DNA of 64,000 nt from UBA4572 sp049965515 (GCA_049965515.1 JBMFWG010000001.1:62001-126000), one strand, 5' to 3'. Counted from the first letter of the stretch, positions 9,175 through 18,676 are shown. The notes: generated by a model not told the origin, from the letters alone. Numbers and translations: made by a program.

Positions 9175-9405
9175 TCAGCTTTCCTCGGCAAATGCGAGGA
9201 ATGCCACATTCCTAGACTGCTTGATGGCCTTGGAAACCGCGCGCTGATGATGTGAGCATGTCCCGGTGAGACGACGAGGAAGAATCTTGCCTCTCTCCGT
9301 CAAATAGGAGTGAAGGGTTGCCTGATCCTTGTAGTCGATTGCCAGGGATTCTGTGCAAAAACGACAAACTTTCTTTCTCTGAAACGAACGGGCCTGACCT
9401 GCCAT
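9175..9405 (-). CDS. rpsR: 30S ribosomal protein S18
   Basis: 76 residues. RKKVCRFC near the N-terminus, then IDYKDQATLHSYLTERGKILPRRLTGTCSHHQR, is the S18 signature. S18 sits on the platform of the small subunit beside S6, whose gene lies two genes upstream in the same operon. Confidence 0.97.
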   Translation of the reverse strand: MAGQARSFQRKKVCRFCTESLAIDYKDQATLHSYLTERGKILPRRLTGTCSHHQRAVSKAIKQSRNVAFLAFAEES

Positions 9406-9475
9406 GAAAGATGATCCTTTCTTTTCTGTCCGGACTCACCGGACGTTTTTCAAGTGCGAGAGCACTCTCGTGAAG

Positions 9476-9901
9476 TTAGAACGGAATATCTGATTCCTGC
9501 CCCTGAAAACCGACGCCCGGATCCGGATAGGATTCCTGGCGGCTACCTGACTCCAGTGATCCCCCCCCAGAGCGTTTCGGCGGCCCAACAAAGGTTAGCG
9601 TCGACACAATCACTTCTACCTTGGAACGCTTTTGCCCTTCCTGTTCCCATCGGTTCTGTTGAAGACGGCCTTCAACAAGGATTGGCATTCCTTTCACAAG
9701 GTAATCCCGGACAAAATCAGCTTGCTTGCCAAAAGTCACGCAATCGATATAGCTGACATCGTCCTTATCGTCCCCGGCCTTGCCCCGATTATTATTGATA
9801 GCCAGACTAAAGGAGCCCACAGGCATCCCACCTCCGGTCACCCGAATTTCAGGATCCCGAGTCAGGTTTCCCATCAATATCACCTTGTTGAAACTGCTCA
9901 A
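9476..9901 (-). CDS. ssb: Single-stranded DNA-binding protein
   Basis: 141 residues. An OB fold (FNKVILMGNLTRDPEIR, WEQEGQKRSKVEVIVSTLTFVG) is followed by a short Gly/Ser-rich linker and the conserved C-terminal tip ESDIPF that recruits replication and repair partners. The ATG overlaps the rpsF stop by four bases, indicating coupled translation. Confidence 0.96.
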   Translation of the reverse strand: MSSFNKVILMGNLTRDPEIRVTGGGMPVGSFSLAINNNRGKAGDDKDDVSYIDCVTFGKQADFVRDYLVKGMPILVEGRLQQNRWEQEGQKRSKVEVIVSTLTFVGPPKRSGGGSLESGSRQESYPDPGVGFQGQESDIPF

Positions 9902-10287
9902 ATGGCTTCTCCTTCAACGTCATGTGCGGCCATCTCCTCTCCCGCACTTGACGATCCTGAGGTCGACTCAAACGAAGACTCCACCGCAGGAACGACAAGG
10001 GTCTTGCGGCGAAGATTCATGCTCTTGATAACGCGCTCGTCGAGACGGGCAACACGTTCGAGTTCAATCTGATCAGCCGGGTTCTTGAATTCTGCATAGA
10101 GTATAACATAATCAGCCTTCTTCTCTTTGCGAAGTTCGTAGGCCAACCGCTTCTTCCCCAGGCGCTGCGTGGCATGAAGACGGCCGCCTTTGTCCTCAAC
10201 AATCTTCTCGTAACGGGATATGGTTGCCTGAGTTTCTTCCTCGGACAAGGTCGGCTTCAAAAGAAGCACACATTCGTAGAAGTACAT
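9898..10287 (-). CDS. rpsF: 30S ribosomal protein S6
   Basis: 129 residues, starting MYFYECVLLLKPTLSEEE with the ferredoxin-like S6 fold (GKKRLAYELRKEKKADYV). A serine/glutamate-rich tail of about 25 residues extends beyond the core. It is the first gene of the rpsF-ssb-rpsR trio. Confidence 0.96.
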   Translation of the reverse strand: MYFYECVLLLKPTLSEEETQATISRYEKIVEDKGGRLHATQRLGKKRLAYELRKEKKADYVILYAEFKNPADQIELERVARLDERVIKSMNLRRKTLVVPAVESSFESTSGSSSAGEEMAAHDVEGEAI

Positions 10288-10307
10288 GGGTGAAACCTCC
10301 CTATTTT

Positions 10308-11402
10308 CTAAACGTTAAAGCGGAAATAAACGACATCTCCGTCCTGAATGATATACTCCTTGCCTTCGAGGCGAAGAAGTCCCTTCTCCTTGACAATCTT
10401 TTCCGAACCGAGCCGATCGAGATCCTCGTAACGCATTACCTCCGCCCTGATAAATCCCCGTTCAATGTCCGAATGGATCTCAGCGGCCGCCTTCGGGGCT
10501 GTCGTTCCTTGGGGAACCGGCCACGCCCTTACTTCAACTTCTCCTGCCGTCAGAAATGTTACCAGACCAAGAGAGCGATATCCTTCAGTCACAAGACGAT
10601 CCAATCCCGAGCGGTCAAGCCCAAGCTCCTGAAGAAAGGTGGCACGCTCCTCTTCCGGAAGCTCCGCGATCTCTGCTTCCCACTTGGCACATATGGGAAT
10701 CAGCACACCACCCCTTCCTGCTATCGCCTTCTCAAGGATTCGTACCCTCTCGGAGGGTGAGCGAAGCTCTGTCTCCGCCACGTTCGCAACATAGAGGGCC
10801 GGTTTGTCCGTCAGCAGGCCCAGGCCCTTACGAAAGGAGTTGGCCTGGGGATCCGTAGACACGGCTCTCGCGGGCTTCCCCTCCTCAAGGGCTGACAGGA
10901 TCGACACAAAGGCCGGACGTTGAATTTCTGCTTCCTTGGTGGCCGTTTTCCACTGCTTCTCAAGCTTCTGCACACGACCTGAAAGAGAGGAAAGATCTGC
11001 CAGAAGGAGTTCTGTCTCAATGACCTCGAGGTCAGAAACCGGATTCACCTCTCCGTGGACATGGGTGATCTCACCGTCCTCAAATCCCCGAAGGACATGG
11101 ACAACCAGGTCCACCGAACGAATATGGCCGAGAAACTGATTTCCTAGCCCCTCTCCCTGACTTGCCCCCTTAACCAGGCCCGCAATGTCCACGAACTCGA
11201 CGGTTGCAGGAACAGTCTTTCGTGTGGAATACATCGCCGAAAGACGAGCAAGACGGGAATCAGGAACAGGGACGATCCCTGAGTGCGGGTCGATGGTGCA
11301 AAAGGGGTAATTCGCCACAGGAACGGCCGAGGCCGTCAGGGCATTGAAAAGGGTCGACTTCCCAACATTTGGAAGTCCGACAATACCGCAAGACAAACCC
11401 AC
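10308..11402 (-). CDS. ychF: Ribosome-binding ATPase YchF
   Basis: 364 residues of the Obg-related family. G1 is GLPNVGKSTLFNAL, G3 is DIAGLVKGAS, and the C-terminal TGS domain ends in IIQDGDVVYFRFNV. YchF/OLA1 prefers ATP over GTP because of a changed G4 motif. The gene lies four bases after pth. Confidence 0.96.
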   Translation of the reverse strand: MGLSCGIVGLPNVGKSTLFNALTASAVPVANYPFCTIDPHSGIVPVPDSRLARLSAMYSTRKTVPATVEFVDIAGLVKGASQGEGLGNQFLGHIRSVDLVVHVLRGFEDGEITHVHGEVNPVSDLEVIETELLLADLSSLSGRVQKLEKQWKTATKEAEIQRPAFVSILSALEEGKPARAVSTDPQANSFRKGLGLLTDKPALYVANVAETELRSPSERVRILEKAIAGRGGVLIPICAKWEAEIAELPEEERATFLQELGLDRSGLDRLVTEGYRSLGLVTFLTAGEVEVRAWPVPQGTTAPKAAAEIHSDIERGFIRAEVMRYEDLDRLGSEKIVKEKGLLRLEGKEYIIQDGDVVYFRFNV

Positions 11403-11406
11403 AAAC

Positions 11407-11964
11407 TCACCCCTTGGACTTTTTTAACGAATGTGTCTCAATCCAGCGCTCGACCAGCTCTCCTCCCTTCTGGAGAAGCTCGGGGATGCGAAGCCTCTCT
11501 TCCCGGGTAAAAGAAGAAAGAACGTACTGGCTGATATCGGCTCCGACCTGGAGCGGCCGACCAATCCCAAATTTAACCCGGGCTATCGCCTCGGATCCGG
11601 CCGCCTGGAGGATAGAGCGGATCCCTCTTTGGCCACCACTCCCTCCTTTCTCTCGAAAACGAACCATGCCGAAAGGAGTATCGAGATCATCCGACAAAAT
11701 GAGCCAGTCCGACGGCGACTCCACTCCACGAAGCCGGAGCCATGGAACGACGCGCCCACTCAGGTTCATAAACGTTTCCGGAAAGACGAGATAAATCCTC
11801 TCCCCTCGCCAGCTTCCCTCTCCAAAACGGATCTCTCCCTGTTTTTTCTCAAGAGGGATCCCCGAGAGAGTCGACACATGATCAAGAAGGATCTTCCCCG
11901 CATTGTGACGGGTTCCCTCATAGTCGTTTCCTGGGTTTCCCAGGCCTATCACAGCCAGGGACAT
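11407..11964 (-). CDS. pth: Peptidyl-tRNA hydrolase
   Basis: 185 residues. IGLGNPGNDYEGTRHNAG contains the catalytic His of the TRHNAG motif; SDDLDTPFG and GSGGQRGIRSI are further Pth signatures. It releases peptides from tRNA that drops off ribosomes. The rplY-pth-ychF order is common in bacteria. Confidence 0.96.
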   Translation of the reverse strand: MSLAVIGLGNPGNDYEGTRHNAGKILLDHVSTLSGIPLEKKQGEIRFGEGSWRGERIYLVFPETFMNLSGRVVPWLRLRGVESPSDWLILSDDLDTPFGMVRFREKGGSGGQRGIRSILQAAGSEAIARVKFGIGRPLQVGADISQYVLSSFTREERLRIPELLQKGGELVERWIETHSLKKSKG

Positions 11965-11991
11965 CCGGCATCTCTCCTGTAAGGGGGGCGG

Positions 11992-12567
11992 TTACGCCTC
12001 AGCCTTCGGAGGAATGACGTGGAGTATGACAGTATTCGGATCATCCAGAACAGTCACCCCAGGGGGAAGTGTGATCTCACGGAGATGGAGCGTTTGGTTG
12101 ATGTCCAGAGCTGACGCATCGACCTGGATGTGATCGGGCATCTGGAAAGAGAGACATTCCACAAGGAGCTCCCGATGGACAATATCAAGAATCCCGCCCT
12201 TCTTGACGCCCTCGGGGGAGGCCCCGACAACTTCTACGGGAACACGATTCTTGATTCGGGCCTTCTCCGAAACCTCAAGAAAGTCAACATGGAGAATCTT
12301 CCCGGTAATAGGATCTCTCTGCACGTCGCGAACCAGGGTCAACGCTGTCCGGGAGCTTTTTCCAGCGGAGATTTCAAGGTCGAAGAGTCCGTTTTTTCCT
12401 GCATGTCCGTGCATGGCCTTTTCCACGTCCTTCAGGAGTGCCGACAAGGACTGTGCCTTCCCTGAGCCATAAACCACCGCCGGAATATGGCCGGATCGGC
12501 GCAAGGTCCGGGCCACGCCCTTGCCCGTTGACTCTCGGACCGAAACTTTCAGCTTGCTGTGCTCCAC
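11992..12567 (-). CDS. rplY: 50S ribosomal protein L25/general stress protein Ctc
   Basis: 191 residues: an N-terminal 5S-rRNA-binding L25 domain (STGKGVARTLRRSGHIPAVVYG) plus the C-terminal beta domain found in CTC/TL5 forms (NRVPVEVVGASPEGVKKGGILD). It is therefore the long, two-domain type. It sits between prs and pth, its usual neighbours. Confidence 0.95.
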   Translation of the reverse strand: MEHSKLKVSVRESTGKGVARTLRRSGHIPAVVYGSGKAQSLSALLKDVEKAMHGHAGKNGLFDLEISAGKSSRTALTLVRDVQRDPITGKILHVDFLEVSEKARIKNRVPVEVVGASPEGVKKGGILDIVHRELLVECLSFQMPDHIQVDASALDINQTLHLREITLPPGVTVLDDPNTVILHVIPPKAEA

Positions 12568-12628
12568 AACTTCCTCCTTAGACTTTTACGGTTCGATACG
12601 ATAGGGGTCACCTGACCCGTACCCGACT

Positions 12629-13570
12629 TCAGATAAAAAGAGAGCTGACTGATTCATCATCATGAATTCTCCGGATGGCCTCTCCAAGAAGCGGCGCAAT
12701 GGAATGAACCCGGATTTTACGACATTGCTCGTCCTTGCCCATCATGGGGATCGAATTTGTAACGATCACTTCATCGATGACTGAGGCACTCAGACGCTCA
12801 AGCGCCTTTCCAGAAAGAACCGGATGTGTCGCCGCAGCCACAACCCTTTTGGCTCCCGCATCAATTGCCGCCTGAGCTCCCTGCGTGATCGTCCCAGCCG
12901 TATCGATCATGTCATCAAGAATGACCGCGGTTTTTCCCACGACATCACCAATGATGTTCATGACCTGTGACTGGTTTGGCCCCTCTCGTCTCTTGTCGAT
13001 AATCGCCAAGGGAGCCTGCAGCCTCTTCGCAAAAACACGAGACCTCTCGACGCCCCCCGCATCGGGAGAAAGAATGACAATACTTTCCCGGCTTGCAATC
13101 GTTCGAAGTGGTTCGATCAATACCGGAGTTCCATGGAGATGATCCACAGGAATATTAAAAAAGCCCTGCAACTGTCCCGTATGGAGATCAAGCGTAAGAA
13201 TTCGCGATGCTCCGGCCGTAGTAATCAGATCAGCGACAAGCTTTGCTGTAATGGGAACTCTTGGTTGATCCTTCCTGTCCTGGCGAGCATAGGCATAATA
13301 GGGAATCACTGCCGTTATTCTCTGCGCCGATGCCCGCTTCACAGCATCGGTCATCACAAGAAGCTCCATCAAATGGTTGTTCACAGGATGAGAGAGCGAC
13401 TGTATGAGAAAAACATCGTTCCCACGGACGTTCTCATCAATCCTGACTCGAATTTCACCATCAGAAAAAGAAGCGACAGTGGAGGTCGACAGAGAGATTC
13501 CAAGATAACGGACAATCTCTTGAGCCAGGGGAATATTCGCATTTCCAGAAAATATCTTAATTTCTCTCAC
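12629..13570 (-). CDS. prs: Ribose-phosphate pyrophosphokinase
   Basis: 313 residues from a GTG start at 13570; a longer frame would run through tRNA-Gln. GGGAGGA lies about 13 bases upstream. It makes PRPP from ribose 5-phosphate and ATP. Signatures are KIFSGNANIPLA at the N-terminus, DLHTGQLQGFF, and the PRPP loop VILDDMIDTAGTI. The ispE / tRNA-Gln / prs / rplY order recurs in Deltaproteobacteria such as Geobacter (from memory). Confidence 0.95.
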   Translation of the reverse strand: MREIKIFSGNANIPLAQEIVRYLGISLSTSTVASFSDGEIRVRIDENVRGNDVFLIQSLSHPVNNHLMELLVMTDAVKRASAQRITAVIPYYAYARQDRKDQPRVPITAKLVADLITTAGASRILTLDLHTGQLQGFFNIPVDHLHGTPVLIEPLRTIASRESIVILSPDAGGVERSRVFAKRLQAPLAIIDKRREGPNQSQVMNIIGDVVGKTAVILDDMIDTAGTITQGAQAAIDAGAKRVVAAATHPVLSGKALERLSASVIDEVIVTNSIPMMGKDEQCRKIRVHSIAPLLGEAIRRIHDDESVSSLFI

Positions 13571-13625
13571 GACTGATTCCCATCCTCCCGATCGGCGATT
13601 TTTCTCGTCCCCTCGGCAGGGATTA

Positions 13626-13700
13626 TGGTTGGGGCGCCAGGATTCGAACCTGGGAATGCGAGATCCAAAATCTCGTGACTTGCCGCTTGTCGACGCCCCA
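13626..13700 (-). tRNA. tRNA-Gln (anticodon UUG)
   Basis: A 75-base cloverleaf with acceptor TGGGGCG/CGCCCCA, discriminator A and encoded CCA. The anticodon stem CGAGA/TCTCG closes loop TTTTGGA, giving anticodon TTG. The T arm is CCAGGTTCGAATCCTGG. It lies 29 bases after ispE and 55 before prs on the same strand, so it may be cut from an operon transcript. Confidence 0.95.
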
Positions 13701-13729
13701 GTCACATTGTGAACAGCTCCCCGAATCTC

Positions 13730-14635
13730 TCAAAAGGAAACAGGGGGAGACTCAAGAAACTTAAAAACGCCCGCCCATCCGCCGAGGTCCTCAACGATCC
13801 TTCGACTGATCTCGTGACCTTGCTCCGGAGTCAGGCATCGTGCAAAGACGGTGGGACCAGATCCCGTCATCCGCACGTTTCCCGGGCGTAAAACCTCGAG
13901 AAAATCGATCCCCTTACCAATTTGCGGGCAAAGGGAAAGAGCCGGAGCCTCAAGACTATTAAAAAGTTTTCCGGACTTCAAAAGACTACCAATTTTAATA
14001 GAACGCTCTTCCTCTGTCAATTCACAGACCCCCTGCATCGGGTAGGATGAAGGATCAAGGGCCTTGTAGACTGCGGCAGTGGGAAGTATCACCCCGGGAT
14101 TCCACAAGAGAACATCCCCTGACAATGGGGGAGAAAGAGGACGCAAGATCTCGCCTCTCCCAGTCCCCAGTGCTCTGGGGCCACCAAGGAAGAAGGGCAC
14201 ATCAGACCCCAGCGTCCGACAAATCGCATCGAGTTCATTAAATCCCAAAGGGTTTCCAAGGAGCCGGTTCCCTCCCCAAAGCACGATCGCCGCATTCGAG
14301 GACCCACCGCCCAGTCCTGCTCCCACGGGAATATTCTTCTCTAGGTCGACGGCAAATCCCCCCACAAGCGATCCATTCTTCTGACTGACCCGCTTCATCA
14401 GGGCGTCTAGAGCTTTCACGACAAGGTTTTGTCGAGGGTCACCCTCAATAGGCCGCCCCGAGAGAGAGAGATGAATCCCCTCCTGGCGCGTCCGCTCAAG
14501 TTTGATGTTGTCAAAAAGACTGATCATCGCCATTTCGGTTAGAAGCTCATGAAATCCATCGGCTCGCCGCCCGAGCACCAGGAGCGAGAGATTGATCTTT
14601 GCAGGACTCCGCAAGTAGATGGTTCCCATTTTCAT
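13730..14635 (-). CDS. ispE: 4-diphosphocytidyl-2-C-methyl-D-erythritol kinase
   Basis: 301 residues of the GHMP kinase family, the ATP-dependent fourth step of the MEP isoprenoid pathway. SPAKINLSLLVLGRRADGFHEL and the nucleotide loop PVGAGLGGGSSNAA are diagnostic, and a C-terminal RMTGSGPTVFA motif is present. The ATG at 14635 overlaps the upstream stop (ATGA), implying coupling to the DUF512 gene. Confidence 0.95.
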   Translation of the reverse strand: MKMGTIYLRSPAKINLSLLVLGRRADGFHELLTEMAMISLFDNIKLERTRQEGIHLSLSGRPIEGDPRQNLVVKALDALMKRVSQKNGSLVGGFAVDLEKNIPVGAGLGGGSSNAAIVLWGGNRLLGNPLGFNELDAICRTLGSDVPFFLGGPRALGTGRGEILRPLSPPLSGDVLLWNPGVILPTAAVYKALDPSSYPMQGVCELTEEERSIKIGSLLKSGKLFNSLEAPALSLCPQIGKGIDFLEVLRPGNVRMTGSGPTVFARCLTPEQGHEISRRIVEDLGGWAGVFKFLESPPVSF

Positions 14636-16026
14636 GCGGTCTTCTCCTTCTTTTTTAACAGCGACGGGAACCTCTCTCCCAACCACAGGCAGAACTCTCG
14701 GGCCGTAGATGGAACCGCAAACGTTTCCAAGCCCACGCTATGGGCGATGTCTCCGATTGTCCCATCGTCAATCAAGGTCTCGCTTCCTTCCTTCAATGCA
14801 ATGTCAGGCACAAGAAGAAGGGTCTCCGGTGGCAGGTTTGCCTTCAGGACCCTGGCAATAATATCTTTTGCCCCTAGCAGTCCCGCGACGGTTACCGACT
14901 TTCCCATGAAATGGTTTTCGACTCCAAGAACATGAACCTTTCGCGCTTCCGGCTCCTCTGCGGACACCCAGGACGCGACATACTCCTTGAGATAAGGGAG
15001 AAATCCCACTCCCGTGACGAGGGCAAGGGGCCTGGCAACGCGACCGTTCAGACGACGTATTCCCGACAACCATTGCTTGCGAAAAAGGGGAACAAGCCCC
15101 ACACCATTTCCAAGCTGTGGGAGATCCCCATACCTGGAAAGAGAGGGAAAAGGAGTTTTTGCAATAACATACCATTCATCCGATGGGTAAACAAAAGGGT
15201 CTCCCCAACGATCCATTCCCTGCTTCTGAAGGGAAACGATCTCACGAATCATATGTTTGGCATAGACGGCATCAATCGAAGGTACGGGAGGAAGGCCTTC
15301 CCTATGGGAGGTCAGCCCCACAGGAACAACAGCCAGGGATGCGACTCTGGGGAAGAGTGCCGAAAGATCTTTCCATGTGCGCAAAAGGGCATCCCCATCA
15401 TTGACGCCCGGCATCAGAACCACCTGAGTATGGAGGGTAATTCCTCCGTTACACAGACGCTGAAGGAGGGGGAGGATGTCTTGCGCTCTGTCATTTTTCA
15501 GAATCTGCCGTCGCAGCGCAGGTTCTGTGGCATGGACAGAGATATAAAGAGGCGAGAGGCGCTGCTCAAGTATCCTGAGGTAATCCTTTTCCGTCAGATT
15601 TGTCAGTGTGATGAAGTTCCCATACAAGAAGCTGTAGCGGTAATCCTCATCCCGAATATAGAGGGTCTTTCGGGCTCCTGCAGGCATCTGGTCGACGAAA
15701 CAAAACGAACAATCATTGGGACAACGTCGAATCGGCGGGGGATCCACCACAATTCCCAGGGACAAGTCAGGATCCTTCCTGATCCGTACCTGACGGATCT
15801 CTCCCGCTCTTCGATAGGAAAGGGAGATCCGGGCCTCCGCCTGAAAAAATTCGAGATCAATCAGGTCTCTCAAGGGGATGCCGTTCAGAGAGAGGAGGCT
15901 GTCTCCCGGACGAACCCCTGCCTTCCACGCAGGACTCCCCTCAAGAACTTCCCGGATTGTCAGTCCGGAACGTTCGGCCCTTCCCTCTTCAGTGACCACG
16001 TCTTCGACTGTCTCAGCCGACTCCAT
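14632..16026 (-). CDS. PDZ/radical SAM/DUF512 protein
   Basis: 464 residues. The N-terminal PDZ-like domain (EGSPAWKAGVRPGDSLLSLNG) is followed by a radical SAM core with the unusual cluster CPNDCSFCFVDQ, then the DUF512 region (GVDFLPY-like VGFLPYLKEY, HVLGVENHFMG). This architecture defines a widespread family of unknown reaction. It overlaps pgsA by 14 bases and ispE by 4. Confidence 0.9.
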   Translation of the reverse strand: MESAETVEDVVTEEGRAERSGLTIREVLEGSPAWKAGVRPGDSLLSLNGIPLRDLIDLEFFQAEARISLSYRRAGEIRQVRIRKDPDLSLGIVVDPPPIRRCPNDCSFCFVDQMPAGARKTLYIRDEDYRYSFLYGNFITLTNLTEKDYLRILEQRLSPLYISVHATEPALRRQILKNDRAQDILPLLQRLCNGGITLHTQVVLMPGVNDGDALLRTWKDLSALFPRVASLAVVPVGLTSHREGLPPVPSIDAVYAKHMIREIVSLQKQGMDRWGDPFVYPSDEWYVIAKTPFPSLSRYGDLPQLGNGVGLVPLFRKQWLSGIRRLNGRVARPLALVTGVGFLPYLKEYVASWVSAEEPEARKVHVLGVENHFMGKSVTVAGLLGAKDIIARVLKANLPPETLLLVPDIALKEGSETLIDDGTIGDIAHSVGLETFAVPSTAREFCLWLGERFPSLLKKKEKTA

Positions 16027-16558
16027 GTTTTCCCTTCTGGACCCAGGTCAGTCCCCTATGGATATAGTAGATGCCGGACACAACCGACATAATCACTGCC
16101 CCAACCTCCAACAGGTGAAGGATTCCCGGAATCATCACTCCCACAAGAGCCAACGCCGAGAGTCCCAAGTAGAACACCTGAAAACCAGTCGTCATCTTTC
16201 CCAAAAAGTGAGGACGAACCGGAATGGGAGAATCAATAAGTTTCAGCAAAATGACTCCGGAGACCAGGACTATGTCCCGAGCCACGAAAAGAATGACAAC
16301 CCACCGGGGAACAATTCCATAGATCCCCAAGGTCAGAGAGGACAAGGAAAGAAAAACCTTGTCGGCGACCGGGTCAAGGATGGTTCCCAGCTCGCTTCTC
16401 TGATTGAGAATGCGTGCCAGAAATCCATCGAGTCCATCGGTCAGTCCCCCCACAAAAAAAACCCAGAAGGCCCACGTCATATGCCGATAGGCCACCAGAC
16501 CGAAAAAAACCGGAGCAAGGAGAATCCTGATGACAGAGAGAATGTTGGGAATCGTCAC
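16013..16558 (-). CDS. pgsA: CDP-diacylglycerol--glycerol-3-phosphate 3-phosphatidyltransferase
   Basis: 181 residues with about five membrane helices. The CDP-alcohol phosphotransferase motif is seen as DGLDGFLAR, spacer, ELGTILDPVADK. It makes phosphatidylglycerophosphate, the committed step to phosphatidylglycerol. The gene follows the TPR lipoprotein by five bases. Confidence 0.93.
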   Translation of the reverse strand: MTIPNILSVIRILLAPVFFGLVAYRHMTWAFWVFFVGGLTDGLDGFLARILNQRSELGTILDPVADKVFLSLSSLTLGIYGIVPRWVVILFVARDIVLVSGVILLKLIDSPIPVRPHFLGKMTTGFQVFYLGLSALALVGVMIPGILHLLEVGAVIMSVVSGIYYIHRGLTWVQKGKHGVG

Positions 16559-16563
16559 CCGGA

Positions 16564-17898
16564 TCAGTATCCCTTTTGTGCGAGAAAGGCCACCTGGCGA
16601 TCAATCCACCCCGAGGTGTATCCCGCAGCGATGGCCTGTCGACCGACATGGGCTTCCATAATGGAATTTCCCATGGCCCCAAGGGCTGTCATCCAATCCC
16701 GATAAAGTTCCTTGGAGCGAATGCCCCGGGCGGCCAAAATGCGGGCAAGCTTTTCCGCTTTTCGCCATTGCCCCTTCTGCAACTCTCGCGTGATGACCGC
16801 GTGGGCCAGAAGGAGTGAGGGATGCGGGGCTTCCATCCAATTTTTGCTGATCGCCTTTTTAAGCCATTGGTCGGCTTCGTCACCTCGTCCAAGTCCTACA
16901 AGTGCCGCATACTTTTCTTGGGGGAAGGAGGGATGTCCTGTTCGGGGAGGGTTCCGGTGATCATAGAGACGGATGGTGGCAAGAGCTTTTTCATATCGTC
17001 CTTCCCGCAGATCCTGATGAATGAGTCCTGTCCAAAAGACTTCATCATTAGGATAAAGGGACACACCCTGAAACAAAAGATTTCGCTCCATGCCGGAGTC
17101 TCCGGCATCACGAGCATCCCGAATCATATCGATAAGGAGTGGGGGGGATGCCTTTTTCAGGGTCAGGGCCCTCTCCCCAACCTCATGAGCCATCTTTGGT
17201 TTGCCAGCATTCATTTCAAGACGGTACAATGAAGAGTAGAATGAGGGAGGCTGAGGCGCTCCTGACAAAAAGGCCTCCTCGCCTTTTCTCATGGCAAGGT
17301 CGGTCTTACCCCTGGCCAAAAGGGCCGCGATCTCATTGGTCGGATCGGAGGGATTCCCGTGGTTTTGATGAGGCTTCAACCGAAGCATCATGAGCTTCAC
17401 CGCCTGATCAAACACGGGTTCAAGCCCCTCCGACCCGACTCTGTCAAGAGAAAAGGAAACCTGAACAGTCATCTCCGGGAAGAGTGGCGACACTGACCAC
17501 CGGCTCAAAACAAGAAACCCCCTTGGGTTGGAGACGTCTTCGTCACGCTTGATACGGGCCTCTAGAAGAAATTTCTTGTTCCAGCTCTGAGCGGCCCGAG
17601 CATAGCAGGACAGGCTTCGGCACACTTCGGAAACCTGGGCTCCCTGAAACTTTAGGAGCTTCTTCTGCAGGGCCTTGCCAAAGAGAACCTGTCCTCCATT
17701 CAGCTGGGCATTATAGACATCGGCCAAATAGAGTGTCAGGGCATGGCGGTCAGACACAAGACCCTGAGGATCTTCGACAGGAACAAGGACTCCCTTTTCC
17801 CTCCGGTAGGGATGGAGATGGCCTCCTCCCGCACACCCGGACAGGAAAAAAGAGACAATCACTCCGGCAACAAGAAGCAACAGAAAAGATCGTCCCAC
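16564..17898 (-). CDS. TPR-containing lipoprotein, unknown function
   Basis: I choose the GTG at 17898, which yields a compact lipoprotein signal: Arg, a hydrophobic run, then FLSGC. The frame stays open to a TTG at 18045, which would overlap the divergent gene. The mature protein is about 420 residues: an N-terminal domain without recognised family, then helix-turn-helix units resembling tetratricopeptide repeats (roughly residues 200-440). It is likely periplasmic and membrane-attached. It heads the pgsA-DUF512-ispE run. No function assigned. Confidence 0.75.
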   Translation of the reverse strand: MGRSFLLLLVAGVIVSFFLSGCAGGGHLHPYRREKGVLVPVEDPQGLVSDRHALTLYLADVYNAQLNGGQVLFGKALQKKLLKFQGAQVSEVCRSLSCYARAAQSWNKKFLLEARIKRDEDVSNPRGFLVLSRWSVSPLFPEMTVQVSFSLDRVGSEGLEPVFDQAVKLMMLRLKPHQNHGNPSDPTNEIAALLARGKTDLAMRKGEEAFLSGAPQPPSFYSSLYRLEMNAGKPKMAHEVGERALTLKKASPPLLIDMIRDARDAGDSGMERNLLFQGVSLYPNDEVFWTGLIHQDLREGRYEKALATIRLYDHRNPPRTGHPSFPQEKYAALVGLGRGDEADQWLKKAISKNWMEAPHPSLLLAHAVITRELQKGQWRKAEKLARILAARGIRSKELYRDWMTALGAMGNSIMEAHVGRQAIAAGYTSGWIDRQVAFLAQKGY

Positions 17899-18028
17899 CC
17901 GAAACGTTATACCCCGGAGAGTCTCTAGGTGTAGCCATTCTCCTTGGAAGCCCGAACAAAGCACCGAAGAGGGATCATTTTGGAGTCGAATTCCGGCTCT
18001 CCCCTTCAAAAAAGGAAGGACACTCCCC

Positions 18029-18664
18029 TTGAAGTTCAAGTTCAACTATACCCTCGCACTCATCGCGTTAATTCTTATCATTATTGTTGTTTCCATTGGC
18101 AATCGGATCATGACAAGCATGTATTACATCAAAGGCTTCCATCTCATTGATACAGCGTATGAGGTCACCCCCGGAACGCAAACCGTAAATGGGGTAACAT
18201 TTACGATATCCTACATCCCTAAAGACTCCCCCTACTATAATTCCCTTCTCGCCGCAGAATTCAATGCCTTTCTCGTCACAATCAAAAATGGAGGAACGGA
18301 TTACATTGACTATGATCCAATGAATTTTTTTCTGGAGAGGGGGCCAAAGAAGGTCGATCGAGCAATGAGTGCCGATGAAGTGGAGGAGGGCCTGTCAAAC
18401 GGTTTTCTGGGCTCGGCCAAGCCGATCCGAATTGCCAAAAAGCTTGTCGGAATGACATACATTCCGTCCGCAAGACTCTTCCCAGGATACGAGCGAAAGG
18501 GGATTCTTGTCTTTCCTCGATTTATTAACAGCCCTGAGCATTTTACCGTCAGATTCGCCCACATGACCCAAAAATCCGGCGACTTTCCCGATATCATTTT
18601 TCACTTCGGACGACCGAACAAAGGGGGAGCATCGCCTCCCCCCTCACCGGAAAAGAACCCATAA
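18029..18664 (+). CDS. Membrane-anchored protein of unknown function
   Basis: 211 residues from a TTG start with GGAAGGA eight bases upstream. One N-terminal membrane helix (about residues 8-25) is followed by a mostly beta extracytoplasmic domain. Residues such as TISYIPKD and FLVTIKNGG resemble an immunoglobulin-like or DUF4352-like fold, but I cannot assign it. A stem-loop (GGGGGAG/CTCCCCC, about 18624-18641) lies inside its 3' end. Confidence 0.7.
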   Translation: MKFKFNYTLALIALILIIIVVSIGNRIMTSMYYIKGFHLIDTAYEVTPGTQTVNGVTFTISYIPKDSPYYNSLLAAEFNAFLVTIKNGGTDYIDYDPMNFFLERGPKKVDRAMSADEVEEGLSNGFLGSAKPIRIAKKLVGMTYIPSARLFPGYERKGILVFPRFINSPEHFTVRFAHMTQKSGDFPDIIFHFGRPNKGGASPPPSPEKNP

Positions 18665-18676
18665 AAGTAAACAGCC

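Noticed and set aside
14911..16092. A 393-codon plus-strand open frame opposite the DUF512 gene
   Set aside because: Shadow of a well-supported protein with PDZ, radical SAM and DUF512 features.
18624..18641. Stem-loop GGGGGAG/CTCCCCC near the end of the 18029 gene
   Set aside because: It lies within the coding sequence and is not followed by a T-run, so I do not call it a terminator.
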